Shown: in pieces, positions 1 to 12,387 of the stretch
How the letters are laid out: each line of letters begins with the position of its first letter
How positions within the stretch are numbered: position 1 is the stretch's first letter
From: Diphasiastrum complanatum
Lineage: Eukaryota > Streptophyta > Lycopodiopsida > Lycopodiales > Lycopodiaceae
Direction: 5' to 3'
Assembly: GCA_029204225.1 (NCBI GenBank)
Contig: CM055107.1
Span: forward strand, 19,439,815 to 19,503,814
DNA length: 64,000 nt
The notes under the pieces: generated by a model
What the model saw: only the letters and a program-made list of their open reading frames with translations
The model's database searches: none
What the model was told of the DNA's origin: nothing
Translations under genes and position numbers: made by a program

Positions 1-1
1 G

Positions 2-444
2 TTGGATCCTGATGCGGAGACAAAGGAGGAGCCAGCCATTCCTGCACGTAAGCCTAGAGGAGACCTAGAGGTTATGGGAGGGGTGGGCTGAGTTCACTTT
101 TTGTAGACAGGAGTGGAGCATCACAGGTAGTCATCGGCCAGACATCATCACAATGGGTAGGGCCATCCCAGGCCGTAGGATCACAGCCACCTAACACGAC
201 GGAGTAGATACAGGGGTGGGGGAAGCCAGATGGGGGCCAGAGGAGGGGAGATAGGCAGAGAGAGCTAGAGGTAGAGGTAGAGGCAGGGGGAGGGTGAGGA
301 TCCAAAGTCAGAGCATGCAACAAAGCCAGAACCACACCACTACATATGGTTTTCTCTGGTTCCAATGCATCTGCAGACACTTGCGATCTGCAGTCAGGCA
401 CAGATTCGGATGATTTTTTCTACCATGACTCTGACGAGTCTTAA
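2..444 (+). pseudogene. Possible degenerate C-terminal tail of a hAT-like transposase
   Basis: No intact frame is present. The last frame ends with an acidic Ser/Asp-rich tail (DSDDFFYHDSDES, stop TAA 442-444). A neighbouring frame around 258-296 reads an Arg-Gly run (RGRGRGRGR), and the first 90 bases read a charged Pro-rich segment in another frame. Basic RG runs followed by acidic tails are common at the C-terminus of plant hAT or DUF659-type proteins, which is the only ground for the name. At least two frameshifts or stops separate the pieces. It could equally be unrelated low-complexity coding debris. The 5' part lies outside the window. Confidence 0.25.
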
Positions 445-606
445 TTGTATAGTTTTCATTACGTTCATGGAACATCGTTGTATCCCATTTTGGTGCCATC
501 TGGCCCGATATTATATATTCTGGATCATCTATTCACAATAGTGTCATGATTCAGTATTGTTTTTTGTGGTTTTAGTTTGATAACTTCGGTTTTATGGTTT
601 ATGGTT

Positions 607-851
<245 letters not shown>

Positions 852-951
852 GGTTGAAAAATCTTTCATTTAAGGTTCAGTATGGTTCAGAATGATTCAA
901 CAGGATTTTTGTTGTGCATGATTTAGCATGGTTTTTGCTCAGCTTGTTGTG

Positions 952-1981
<1,030 letters not shown>

Positions 1982-2501
1982 TGTTATAAGGGAAGCTCCC
2001 TAAGATCATGCTTACAAGACAAAACACAATGGAAAACACACTACGGAGCAACCACTCAACCAAGTAGAAGCAACCAATCAACTCTAGAAGCTTCACCCTC
2101 AAGCCAAGGAATAAAAAGCATGAAGGTAGAGTGAAACTCTGGCAATGAATCAATGATCACAATGAGGAGTAGGGCGAGTTTGGCCTCAATATATAGAGCC
2201 AAAAGCAACCTGGGCACATAGTCATACATAGCCCTAAGTTTTTACATAGATTCACCTAGAATAGAGTCCTAAGCATTGACCAACTATTTATGGAATTGCT
2301 ATTGATAACTCTACACATGCATACACTATCTCATACCTTGTCTAAACTTCATTTAGTGTGTTATGGGCCTCACGAGGATATTAGTTACTTTCAAGGCACA
2401 TATAGTATGACGTGGCATAACTAACAGCTTGATTTATTGGAGTACTGTGTATCCAATACTAGGAGTATACTGAATCCTACTTACTGGCCATGGATATAAC
2501 A
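1982..2501 (-). mobile_element. LTR of element C (520 bp), putative 3' LTR on the minus strand
   Basis: The segment is bounded by TGTTATA...TATAACA, a 7-bp terminal inverted repeat with canonical TG/CA ends. It is a close match to 24834-25261, apart from about 85 bp (around 2345-2432) missing from the right copy. Both copies share the start aagggaagctccctaagatc and the end ttactggccatgga. On the minus strand it is directly preceded by a polypurine tract (2502-2515), so this copy should be the 3' LTR. No target duplication with the right-hand copy was found (atcta on the left, catgt on the right). Confidence 0.75.
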
Positions 2502-2515
2502 TTCTTCCCTCCTTA
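2502..2515 (-). other. Polypurine tract of element C
   Basis: Read on the minus strand this is aaggagggaagaa immediately before the TGTTATA start of the LTR. That is the expected position of the plus-strand priming site of an LTR retrotransposon. Confidence 0.65.
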
Positions 2516-2620
2516 AACTGCTTCTATCCTTAGAAGCTATCTAAACATGAAAGAATTACAATTCCTTTAACTTTCAATATTGACCGAGAAAATCATTATC
2601 CTTAGTCTGACTTTCATATC
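2516..2620 (-). other. Short 3' internal remnant of element C
   Basis: About 100 bp of AT-rich sequence lies between the C polypurine tract and the 5' LTR of element A. If C is one element split by A, this joins to 20081 onward. It is non-coding. Confidence 0.45.
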
Positions 2621-3532
2621 TGTTAGCAGATTCTAGAGAATCTCCAAGTGCCGAGCCAAGCTGAAGACACAAGTTATCTCTCACCCATGACCGAGGAGGT
2701 CTCAGAAGGAAGAGAGCAGAAGAAGCTGAGAGCCGAGGAAGTCCTAGCTAGAAAGACAGTGAGTTATCTATGTGAGCCTACATGGTGTATCCCAAAGAAG
2801 GAATGGCCATGTAGGACCTAGTAATATTTCCTAGGCATTGTAAATAAAGGTAGACCCCCCTTAAATTAGTTAGAGTGAGCCACCTTTTGATGGTGACCTT
2901 TACTAGAAGGGCAAATTCCACATGTAATTTCTAATTTGGTGGCATTGCCACATGGGCTCCACATGGGCAGCCTTCTTGCTTATTTAAGGGCCCCCCTCCC
3001 TCTCTTGTGAGAGAGCTTTGAATGTATTGTCAAGTTCTCTTGAGCTAATAAAGAGGATCCTCCACGAGTTCTTGATGATAGCTAAGCTCCTTGTTCATGG
3101 CAATGTTCTTGAGTGAGATTTCTATGAGCATGCTTGATTCCTTTGCATTGTGGATTAACTAGGTTCTTGTTTCTTACTTAGTTGTGGATTAGGATTCAGT
3201 TCTTGTTTGTGGAATAAGGTAGTAATCAGCATTGAAGTAAACTAGATAGGCAGGTTTGTGGTATAGATCTTGCATACTCCCTTGCAACCCAGTTCTTGAG
3301 TGTTCTTGAGCAATCTAAGCATCAAGAAACGAGTGTTTCTTGATTCTTAGACTGTTAAAATGTTGTTAGGAATCTTGTTTCTTGTTTTCAGTAGCTAATC
3401 TTGTTCTTGATTGTTTTCTAAACTAGTAGATAGTGGTAGGACTGCAACCTGTACCAAAACGCTGATCCTCTTGAGCTGTAGATGGTTACATGGCTGGTTT
3501 TTGCATGTAGTTGAGTATCGGAACCGTGTCCC
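2621..3532 (+). mobile_element. 5' LTR of element A, first part
   Basis: The LTR starts TGTTAGCAGATTCTAG, matching 18949 onward. It contains TATTTAAGG (about 2982), a plausible TATA region, followed by aataaag (about 3046). It is interrupted at 3532 by element B; the remaining 160 bp lie at 7793-7952, ending TGTGAACA. The interruption point is defined exactly by the GTCCC target duplication (3528-3532 and 7788-7792). Confidence 0.92.
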
Positions 3533-3950
3533 AGTTATGGACTCGGCTCATTACATTCGCCGCGTCCATTTACATTTACAGCTACTTTACTTTATGCATA
3601 AGCAGGCCTTGGGCCCTTTTTTATTCATTAGTGACATTCAGACTATATGGTTGGCCTTTGGCCTTATGATTCATTATTAGGCCATTTGGACATATTACTA
3701 GAGAGTGGGGGCCTTCTTGGAGGGCGCACTATTATCCCTCCCAGTTGGGCCCTAGCCACTGGAAGCTTCCTTTTAGGGCTTCCTCTTGGCTATAAGTAGG
3801 GAAACTGTGTCATTTGTCATTCAGCTGATGATATTGATCTCTCTCTTTAGCCTCCTTAATATCTTTCTTTTCTGCTTTCTAGGGTTAAGTCTTGCTTATG
3901 TGATGCTTTCATAGCTTAATTCTAGATCAGTTGTGGCTCTATTCGTAACT
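3533..3950 (+). mobile_element. 5' LTR of element B (418 bp)
   Basis: It begins agttatggactcgg and ends ctattcgtaact, directly followed by the primer-binding site. ggctataagtaggg (about 3787) is a probable TATA region. The LTR ends form a 5-bp inverted repeat AGTTA/TAACT. Confidence 0.93.
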
Positions 3951-3964
3951 TGGTATCAGAGCAC
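3951..3964 (+). other. Primer-binding site of element B, tRNA-Met (initiator) type
   Basis: TGGTATCAGAGCAC follows the LTR with no gap. It matches the standard plant PBS complementary to the 3' end of initiator tRNA-Met. Confidence 0.93.
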
Positions 3965-4614
3965 TTTTCTGAGCACAATCTGGAATTTTTTCTTTGCTAC
4001 CATGCCTTGCTCCTACAGTTCCATTACCGTTTTGACAGCCCTGTTCCATCGCTGCTCCTTCCACTCCTTCCTGCCCAGCGTTCCCCCTGTTTTGTCCCCT
4101 CTTTTCTTTGCTGCCCAGCGCTCCTCCTATTCCTTTCCATCGCTGTCCCTACCTTCCAACCTATCACTTTCGTTTGATATTTTTCCAGTTTGCAGCCATC
4201 TTCCACAGTTAGTTCCCTGACTGTCCAGCGCCCATCCTCATCCAAAAACTATCCAATTCCGACATCATTTGCTATTCCAAATAGCTAAAATTCTTCAACC
4301 TGTAAATCGCTGCCTCAGCACTCCCAACTTGTCACTTTTGCCTTTTTTTTTCTCCAATTCCAGCCATCTTTTGCATCTTATCAAAAGGCTGTCGCGCGCT
4401 CATTCTCCACCACATTTTCAGGAATTCTGACTCCGTTTACTCTTTCAAATTCACATTGTATCCCTAGTTGTCCAGCGCATTTTTACAGCTTCTCCATTGT
4501 TCATTGCTGTCTGTTTTTTTTTCAGTTGTGATAATTTTGGTTGTAATAGGCTAATTTGGGGTGACGACAAGAGTCCGCTCCCTCAAGTTTTCGTCTATTC
4601 CTTCCACTATCATT

Positions 4615-5000
4615 ATGGCACATTCACCTACCCTGAGTGAGACTACTCAAGAAACCTTATCCGATGAGTTTCGTCGCATGGATGAGACCCTTTCTGGCCT
4701 CGTTCTTCGCTTCGATTCAGTTATGACCGGCTTTGCTACTATGCAGTCACAGATTGATTCTTTACAGTCTCATGGTCCTGGTAAAGCTCCTGTTTTTCCT
4801 ACATTTGGGACTCCCCCTCCATTTGGATTTCCATCTTCTTCTGCTAGTCGACCTGGTGGTGGACCGTTCATTCCATCTAACCCACCTCATGGTTTATTTC
4901 CTCGTCCCCCCCTTCCTGAGCCACACTTTGCTCTAGACTTTCGTGATAGGGTACAACTTGCTACCTATTCCGGTTCCTCCGATGGGAACTTATTAGAGAA
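4615..5000 (+). pseudogene. Element B gag, N-terminal remnant
   Basis: The ATG at 4615 opens a frame of about 128 codons: a coiled-coil-prone start (about residues 10-50, with TMQSQIDSLQ), a Pro/Gly-rich linker, then the beginning of the gag core (ATYSGSSDGNLLENW). The frame is cut at about 5000 by the internal deletion, and RT sequence follows in a different frame. Capsid and nucleocapsid (zinc knuckle) parts are absent. The roughly 650-bp leader between the PBS and the ATG is pyrimidine-rich with a repeated cccagcg/gtccagcg motif. Confidence 0.8.
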
Positions 5001-7333
5001 TTGGTTTATTTTGATGATATTCTTATTTTTAGTCAGTCTCTTGCTGAGCATGTTGCCCATCTTTCCTCGGTCTTTCAGCTACTTGTACACCACCAGTTAT
5101 TTGCTAAGTTGTCTAAATGTTCTTTTGCTGTTTCTGAGATTAAGTTTCTTGGTTTTCTTATTTGTAATGGTCACATTCGTCTGGACCCTCATAAGGTTCA
5201 GGCCATCCAAGATTGTCCTATACCTATTGATGTTCATCATGTTCGTATGTTTCTTGGGTTAGCCACTCACCTTTGTCGTCCAGTTCCTCATTTTGCCACT
5301 ATCGCAGCTCCTCTTCATGCACTTTTGAAGAAGTCTAGTACTTTTCTGTGGACTCCTGATTGTCAGACAACGTTTGATACTCTTCGTCGTGCTGTTGTTG
5401 ATGCTGCCGTTATGTGTTTACCACAGTTTGATCATAAGTTTCTTGTTGAGACTGATGCTAGTAATGTTGGTTTGGGTGCTTTACTTCGCCAGTCACAATG
5501 TATTATTGCTTATAAGTCGCGTCGTCTTCGCTCTTATGAGCAACGTTATTCTGTGCATGAGAAAGAGCTTCTTGCTATTATCTATGCTCTTAAGAAGTGG
5601 CGTCATTATCTGTATCGATTCCCATTTGACATTATTACTGATCACCAGTCTTTACGTTATCTGTTTTCTAACGTGACCTTAGTGATCGTCAATTTCGTTG
5701 GTTGCAGTTTTTACAGTCTTTTAATTTCTCCATATTGTATCGTCCTGGTCGTGCTAACACTGCTGCTGATGCATTATCTCGTCTTCCAGCTTTGCTAAAT
5801 ACACTCGTTTCTACTATTCCTCCATGGTTTGATGCTCTACTTGCAGCATACCTTACATGTTCTGATTTTCGTGATGTTTATACTTCTGCCCCACGTGTTT
5901 CGTCCAGTCTTCATCAGGTTTACTCCATTATTGACAATCGTCTTTATCATTATGATTCTCTTTGTATCCCTAGTTCTTTGGGTATCCGTTCCCAGTTGTT
6001 GTCGGATGCTCATTCCTCTTCTGTTGGGGGTCACTTTGGTTTTCAGAAGTCTTATGCTCGTCTCAAAGACCATTTCTATTGGCCCTCTCTTCGATCTGAG
6101 CTTGCTGTACTTATTTGTATCTGCCCTTTCTGTCTTCGTAATAAGTACTCCCATTCTAAATCTGCTGGTTTGCTCCAGAGTTGGCCTATTCCTCATCGCC
6201 AATGGACTGATATATCTATGGACTTTATCCTTGGCCTTCCCCATACCCAGCGTGGTCACGATTCATGTATGGTGGTAGTTGACAGGTTCTCGAAACAGGC
6301 ACATTTTATCCCAGTTCGCAGTACTATCACAGCAGAGTAGTGTGCACGTTTGTTCCTATCAGAGATTTTCCGCCTGCATGGATTTCCTCGTACTATCCTT
6401 TCTGATCGGGATAGTAAGTTTACATCTATATTCTGGACAGAGCTTATGCGTATTTTGGATGTTCAGCTTTTTATGGGTTCTGCTTATCATTCTACTTCTG
6501 ATGGGCAGTCTGAGGTCCTTAACAGGATCCTTGAGGATTATTTACGCCATTTTGTTACTCCTTCAGGGAAGGATTGGGATCAACATTTATGTTTAGCAGA
6601 GTATAGCTATAATAGCTCTGTTAGTACCAGCACAGGTGTCTCTCCATTTTTATTATCTCATGGCTATGCACCTCTTTTACCTGACATTCCTCTTCCTCCT
6701 GAGGATACACCTGTTACACTTGCATCTTTTCTATCAAGTGCTCGAGAGCTTATTACTCGGGCCAGTTCTCATTTACAGCATGTTCAGCAGCGTTATCAGA
6801 CCTCAGTTGATCGTCACCGCCGCCATGTTGAGTTTCAGCTTGGAGATATGGTTTATCTACGCTTACGGTTTGCACGTCATCATTTTGTCCAGGGCCATGC
6901 TTCTACTGAGAAGCTTGCACCACGTTATTATGGGCCTTATCGCATTGTGGAGGTTCTTAGTCCAGTTACATATCGCTTACAGCTTCCTGCTTCCACACGC
7001 GCCTGTGATGTATTCCATGTCAGATTATTACGTGCTGCTATTGAGGATGACGCTCTTTGTGATGCTGAGTTTCCTACTGCTCCAGAATTATTTCCAATTT
7101 TACCTGCTGCTATATTACAGGTCCGTCTATACCATAGTCGACGCCGCCGACAGATTCAGTTTTTGGTCCAGTGGGATGGTCGTCCTATTGAGGAGGCTAC
7201 ATGGGAGCCTATTGATCTGTTTTATCATACACCATTACTTGCGGATCAGGTTCGTGCTCTTGCTGCACTTGTTGATTTCTCTACATCAGATGTTCCTCTA
7301 GATGTTGATGCACCAGGGCTTGCTGCTACTTAA
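5001..7333 (+). pseudogene. Element B pol remnant: RT C-terminal half, RNase H, integrase, chromodomain
   Basis: It begins inside RT at the catalytic motif VYFDDILIFS (about 5004), followed by connection sequence (KFLGF about 5145) and RNase H (VETDASNVGLGALL, then HEKELLA and ITDHQSLRYL). A one-base deletion near 5680 shifts the frame. Integrase follows in the new frame: HHCC zinc domain (GGHFGFQKS... CPFC), then catalytic D (SMDFILGLP), D (LSDRDSKF) and E (DGQSEVLNR). One in-frame TAG at 6338-6340 interrupts integrase between RSTITAE and CARLFLSEIF. The C-terminus carries a chromodomain (about 7090-7230, QFLVQWDGRP...EATWEP), which marks the chromovirus branch. Chromodomains bind histone tails and steer integration. 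It cannot make complete pol. Confidence 0.92.
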
Positions 7334-7368
7334 TCTGCTTATCTTTTCGGCAGTTGGGTCTTCTTTTT

Positions 7369-7379
7369 GTGTCGGGGAG
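7369..7379 (+). other. Polypurine tract of element B
   Basis: gtgtcggggag abuts the start of the 3' LTR (agttatgg). Position and purine content fit the plus-strand primer site. Confidence 0.7.
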
Positions 7380-7787
7380 AGTTATGGACTCGGCTCATTA
7401 CATTCGCCGCGCCCATTTACATTTACAGTTACTTTACTTTATGCATAAGCAGACCTTGGGCTCATTAGTGACATTCAGACTATATGGTTGGCCTTTGGCC
7501 TTATTATTCATTATTAGGCCATTTGGACATATTACTGGAGAGTGGGGGCCTTTTTGGAGGGTGCACTATTATCCCTCCCAGTTGGGCCCTAGCCACTGGA
7601 AGCTTCCTTTTAGGGCTTCCTCTTGGCTATAAGTAGGGAAACTGTGTCATTTGTCATTCAGCTGATGATATTGATCTCTCTCTTTAGCCTCCTTAATCTC
7701 TTTCTTTCCTGCTTTCTAGGGTTAAGTCTTGCTTATGTGATGCTTTCATAGCTTAATTCTAGATCAGCTGTGGCTCTATTCGTAACT
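7380..7787 (+). mobile_element. 3' LTR of element B (408 bp)
   Basis: It is near-identical to 3533-3950 except for loss of about 10 bp in the ttgggccctttttt stretch and a few substitutions. It is followed by the second copy of the target duplication, GTCCC (7788-7792). Confidence 0.93.
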
Positions 7788-7792
7788 GTCCC

Positions 7793-7952
7793 CCATTGAC
7801 AGGCTGTGTAATACATGTTGAAATATGAGTAACCCATCTATGTGTTAACCGTTATAACACGAAGAACCGTAAGAACCATACAAAACGGTAGAAAAAGAGG
7901 AAGAAACCAAGAGATAATTATGTGTTCATAGATTCAGAGGAATCTGTGAACA
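7793..7952 (+). mobile_element. 5' LTR of element A, second part
   Basis: It continues ccattgacaggctg...gaatctgtgaaca and aligns with 19921-20080 in the 3' LTR. It ends in CA. Confidence 0.9.
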
Positions 7953-7954
7953 TT

Positions 7955-7966
7955 TGGCGCCGTTCC
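7955..7966 (+). other. Primer-binding site of element A, tRNA-Asp type
   Basis: TGGCGCCGTTCC lies 2 bp after the LTR. Tat and Athila lineages typically use TGGCGCCGTTGCC, complementary to tRNA-Asp. The match runs over the first 10 bases and then drifts. Confidence 0.75.
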
Positions 7967-8099
7967 ACAACCACACAGACATTAAAGCACCTAAAAAACC
8001 ATTCCGATCTGTGCAGCACAACCATTGCTTTCAGGACTGCCACACTTTCATTATAGAACCCACCACTTTCGTCCTGACTACTATGAAGCTCAGTTCTCA

Positions 8100-8395
8100 A
8101 CCGATGCTTCACAAGCCGAGCCACGACTCTCGTCTGGACTGGATTGCTACACATTGACTCTTGACCGAGCCACTACAGAACAATCCTACCATGTCTTGAG
8201 TTAAATCTTAACCGACGCATTTGCTTGCATCTCAACCGAAGCCATCGTGTCCGATCTCGACCGATAGCTTCAGTTACGATCTTGACCGACGCTTTGCGTC
8301 AGATCTTGACCGACGCTTTGCATCAGATCTCGACCGACGCTCTCACGTCAGTTCTCGACCGACCGGTAATCTCAGTTCTCAACCGATTTTTTTGA
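8100..8395 (+). repeat. Leader repeats of element A with the core TCTYRACCGA
   Basis: About seven irregular copies of a roughly 24-bp unit, clearest at 8275-8360 (gatcttgaccgacgctttg repeated). The core ctcaaccgacg/ctcgaccgacg is the same as in the 25-bp array at 15392-15812 in the 3' region of the same element. No gene is seen between the PBS and about 8538. Confidence 0.75.
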
Positions 8396-8537
8396 CCGTC
8401 CAGTCCATATTCAATCGCATTACCATCATTGCGACCATTCGTAACGACCGCATTGATCTATAGTGACCATTCTACACCGTAGCAACTATTTCCAACCGTA
8501 GGGAATACATTCACCAAAACACCCATTACTTCACTCC

Positions 8538-10567
8538 TTGCATTCTTGCGACCAAACATATCAAACCATCAGAACCACAATCCATTGCAAACTATACAGA
8601 CCACAATCACCGCAACATTCCGCCATCCACTCATCTCTTTTCTCAACTCGTGGAGACGCAACACATTGCCATCCATTCCAAACCGTCGAATCCGTCAACC
8701 ACCGCACACACCTCCCATACCTACCTCCGCATAGCAAACCATCCTTCTCATTCACCCACCATCCTCACATAGCAACCGTCCGCAATCCTATGGCCCTACG
8801 ACTCTACTCGGCCACACCTGGTCGCAACCGACCGCAATCATACGGCCTACAACTACTTTCACACCTCGAACCGCCAATCAAGCACCCTTTCCCCACATTC
8901 GCACAAACGCCCCCCCAGATGAAATCCCAAGTCCAAGACCCATCCACAAACCCATTCGACAGATGGGAACCTATACGTTATGAAGCTCCCTATGAATGAC
9001 CACATTTCCATGTTGCCAAATCCTGACATGCACGAGCTCACTTAAACGGAGCTTTTGCACATAATGTTCCACGTACTGAAAAAGGGACCCCCAAGCTCGA
9101 CTTACCTAAGTACGATGGTAACACTGATCCTCAAAGTTTTCTTCAAGTCTTTGAGAACGCATGTGATGTCTATGGCGAGACATCACTGGAGGCCATGGTA
9201 CAGCTCTTCTCGATGACCATGATCGATCGAGCACAAGAGTGGTTTTTTAACCTTGATCGTGAAGATAAACATGACTGGTCACCCTTGAAGGAGGCCTTTA
9301 TCAGACGTTTCAAGCCTTTTCGCTTGATAGAAAGCCCTTTTGTCGAAGTAAGTAATATCAAAATGACAAAAGACGAAAAAGTACGTGACTACATCGAATG
9401 ATTTAAACGATTAAAAAGTCAGGTACAAGAGCAACCTACTGAATCCATGCTCATCATTTGGTTCCTCGTTGGACTCCCATGATGAATACGACGTGAACTT
9501 CGTTCCAATGATGAATATACATCATTGAAACAAGCCATGTCTGATGTCATTCGGGAAGAAGATGAGGGCTCAGATGTGGATGAACCACGTGAACGGAGAG
9601 CACATCGTGCTGTCCAAGAAGCTCAACCAAACGATGACACACGAGAACAATTATGGAAGACATAAATGGAGTTGTTTAACCAGCAACACCAACAACAGAT
9701 GGAGAAATTCACAAAAGAGTTTCAAAACACTCTTAAGTCTATCCAAAGTTCGATGCCAGGTCAGTACCCACTGGCCAAATCCATCATAGACGAGAGAACA
9801 CATGGTGCCCTCACTGCCGAGGTGCACACATTGGCAATGAGTGCCCTTCATATCAACCGGTCCCAGATACCTCCTTGATCAAATGTGAAATATGCGACTT
9901 TATGAGGCATACCTCCCTTTATTGCTATTATAACCCGAGGAATCAGCCTCACAACTAGTCAAGAGGACATTATCAACCTCCTCGACAACCATTTGTTTCA
10001 CAGCAACAACACACGTCCTATCCACCATGAAACAACCAGGTCCATATACAAGAGTTGCCTAGACAACCTAGACATGACCCTCAACCACAGCTGGCACTCT
10101 TAGGACCACCACCACGAGGACAACAGGATCTAGGAGCACAAAAACATAGACATCCTCGAGAGTTTGCCCACGCACACCTGGTAGAAAACTCCTACGATCA
10201 CTCATATCATCATGATACATCAATTCCATCATCTAGCCATCACCATTATCCAACCGACAACTCATGCTCGTGCAAACAAGCTGAGTATTCCGCACCACCA
10301 GAATACCCGACACAGCTAGCCATCCAAGATGGTTACGCTATCACCACCGGACCAATGAGCAACCGCTACTTTATCTGTGGCAAAACAGGACATTTCATGG
10401 CTGATTGTAAAGTAAAAAACCAATACCATGTGGAATGTCTCGACTGTGTTCGCAAACACAACTTCAAAGACTATCCTAAACAACCTAACAGGATCCTTCC
10501 AGCATGTCATATCACATACGAACCTGTTAGAGTTCTTACTAGAGCACAACGCCAACAACAAGAATAA
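8538..10567 (+). pseudogene. Element A gag polyprotein, degenerate
   Basis: One frame runs from 8538 through the gag core: KLDLPKYDGNTDP (about 9088), AQEWFFNLDRED (about 9229) and IRRFKPFRLIESPF. It is broken by TGA at 8997, 9024, 9399, 9480, 9483 and 9876 and by TAA at 9663. After a frameshift near 9880 the nucleocapsid part holds three zinc-knuckle-like motifs: CEICDFMRHTSLYC (canonical CX2CX4HX4C, about 9890), YFICGKTGHFMADC (first Cys replaced by Tyr) and CLDCVRKHNFKDY (last Cys replaced by Tyr). It ends in VLTRAQRQQ, a segment shared with the minus-strand relic at 32.5 kb. Gag packages the element RNA in virus-like particles. The start is uncertain; upstream sequence to 8999 is Pro/His-rich. 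Confidence 0.85.
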
Positions 10568-10930
10568 CAACAAAACCATGAAAAATCAGTTGACCCACAT
10601 GGAAGCCATTTGACGGCTTCCACATTACCAAAACACTACCCGGACCCAAAAGTCGAACAAAGGCAATACAACGTTTTTCAAGATGAATTTTTGCGAGAAG
10701 AAGAACATACGGAAAGTCCGTTATCAGCTCATATTCTCGAAAAGGAGCAATCCCTACAGGGACTTGAAGTATTTTCTGACCTCCTGCAAGCTCAACTCAC
10801 TATGTCGTTCCATAGTGCAATCAAATCTTTCACCAGACTTCAACGCTATATCCATCGTAGTTTTCAATTGTCTCTTATTCCTAATGAACAGTGAAAACCA
10901 GAAGAGATTCCTGAAATTCCTCATATTCCT

Positions 10931-12145
10931 ATGAATCTGATGAATATAGGTGTTGCTAAGGGGAATAGCATCACACTACCTTTGTCCTATAAAGATTATC
11001 CCGCAGTATCTGCTATCCTCGATAGCGGATCAGGTGTCAATATAATGGCTTTTTCATTGGCAAAGTCATGGGGCTTCAATACCCTCGATCAACCACGATA
11101 TAAACTTCGCATGGCTGATCAACGAGTTACTGACCCTGCTGGTCATTTATCAAATATAAAGGTTCGAATAACAGGTGTCAAGTTTGTCATCGATTGTGTC
11201 ATCTTATACCTACCATAAGATGCCAATACATATAAACTCCTCCTTGGTACACCTTGGCTCCAGATGGTAGGTGTTGTCCAAGACTGGAAGAACATCAAAA
11301 TTACCTTTGGCAACCACGATAAACGAGTCATTGTTGACTCAAATGGCCATGTCAAGCCCGCCAAGGTATACGATGATTGGTCATCTACAACATATGACGA
11401 ATTAGATAGTGTGTCGATCCAACCAAAAGGCCACTATACACAAACCACAGACATAATAAATTGGGGTCACGCACTAGCCACCGTGGACTGTGCGGATTCC
11501 AATCGATGTCGTATTGAAACAGCTGCAGAAGATGTGGATATTCTCCCATCTTCTATAGACATTGACACACCCATCATCCCGCTTATGACGATAGATCCCA
11601 TTCCTATAGCTTGGTGCCCAGGAGAACCTAGTGTCTCTACTGCCCATGTTTCGGAAGAAGGCATTCTTTCCATGGATGATGTTGAAATGACGGATGATTA
11701 TGTACTCCTCTATCTAGATGCTCAACGTTATCCGTCGAAAGTCATTCCTAAGGAGATCAAGTCACCGGGACCATTGGCTCATGTCCCACTAACATCCAAA
11801 GTACCAAACACACAAGCATACAGGCCCAAACCCAAAGTATATACCTGGGACGTGTATCCCGACGAAGTATGGGATACAATCGACGATGATATGGTAAGTG
11901 AGGCCACAACACCACCCATTCAAAAACCACAAAAACCTCGGTTACAAAAAAATAAAATTATTGATACAAAATTAACCGAGCGTCAAAAACAGATGCGTGC
12001 AAAGCTTAAACAGCCAATCAAGCCCTTGTCCAAAGGGACAGACACCAAACAGTACGACAAAGCTTCCACGTCCGGTAAAGAATCAACTCAAATGATTCCT
12101 AAAGTCCCAAAACATTTTGTGGAACCACCTTTCGATCTTCCATAG
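10931..12145 (+). pseudogene. Element A protease and protease-RT linker
   Basis: The frame 10931-11218 carries the retropepsin active site AILDSGSGVNIM (Asp at 11021) and the ADQRV flap region. After a TAA (11216) and a frame change the distal part reads YKLLLGTPWLQMVG. The next frame (11264-12145) covers DWKNIKITFGNHDKRVIV and then a long acidic, low-homology linker of about 230 residues before RT. A TAG (12143) separates it from RT. The protease normally cleaves Gag-Pol. Segment 10610-10930 is probably a linker without recognisable motif. Confidence 0.82.
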
Positions 12146-12387
12146 AAATTCAAAGACTTTACATTGGATGACGTCGTTATCCAGTTACTGCAGCCACATC
12201 GGGAACCTACACCAAGTTCCAATTCCTTTGAAGGACCCGCTAAGACAATTCCACTAAACCTTAAAGATCTTGACGAGGACGTAGATCAAATAGTTCATGT
12301 TGGTGCACATCTGTCATCAACCAACTGTCTGATCTAGAGACTTTATTACGCAAATACAGAGATGTATTTGCATGGAATTATACCAAA

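Larger units (their letters stand above)
3533..7787 (+). mobile_element. Element B: internally deleted chromodomain Ty3/gypsy (chromovirus) nested in element A
   Basis: The element is 4255 bp, flanked by a perfect 5-bp duplication GTCCC. Its LTRs (3533-3950 and 7380-7787) differ by a roughly 10-bp deletion and a few substitutions. A tRNA-Met-type PBS follows the first LTR and a purine-rich tract precedes the second. The internal region codes for a gag N-terminus fused to the middle of RT, then RNase H, integrase and a chromodomain. The protease and the fingers and first palm of RT are deleted. The LTR ends are AGTTA...TAACT instead of TG...CA. Confidence 0.93.

Noticed and set aside
5837-6259. 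140-codon frame on minus
   Set aside because: It is a shadow of the element B integrase frame on the opposite strand.
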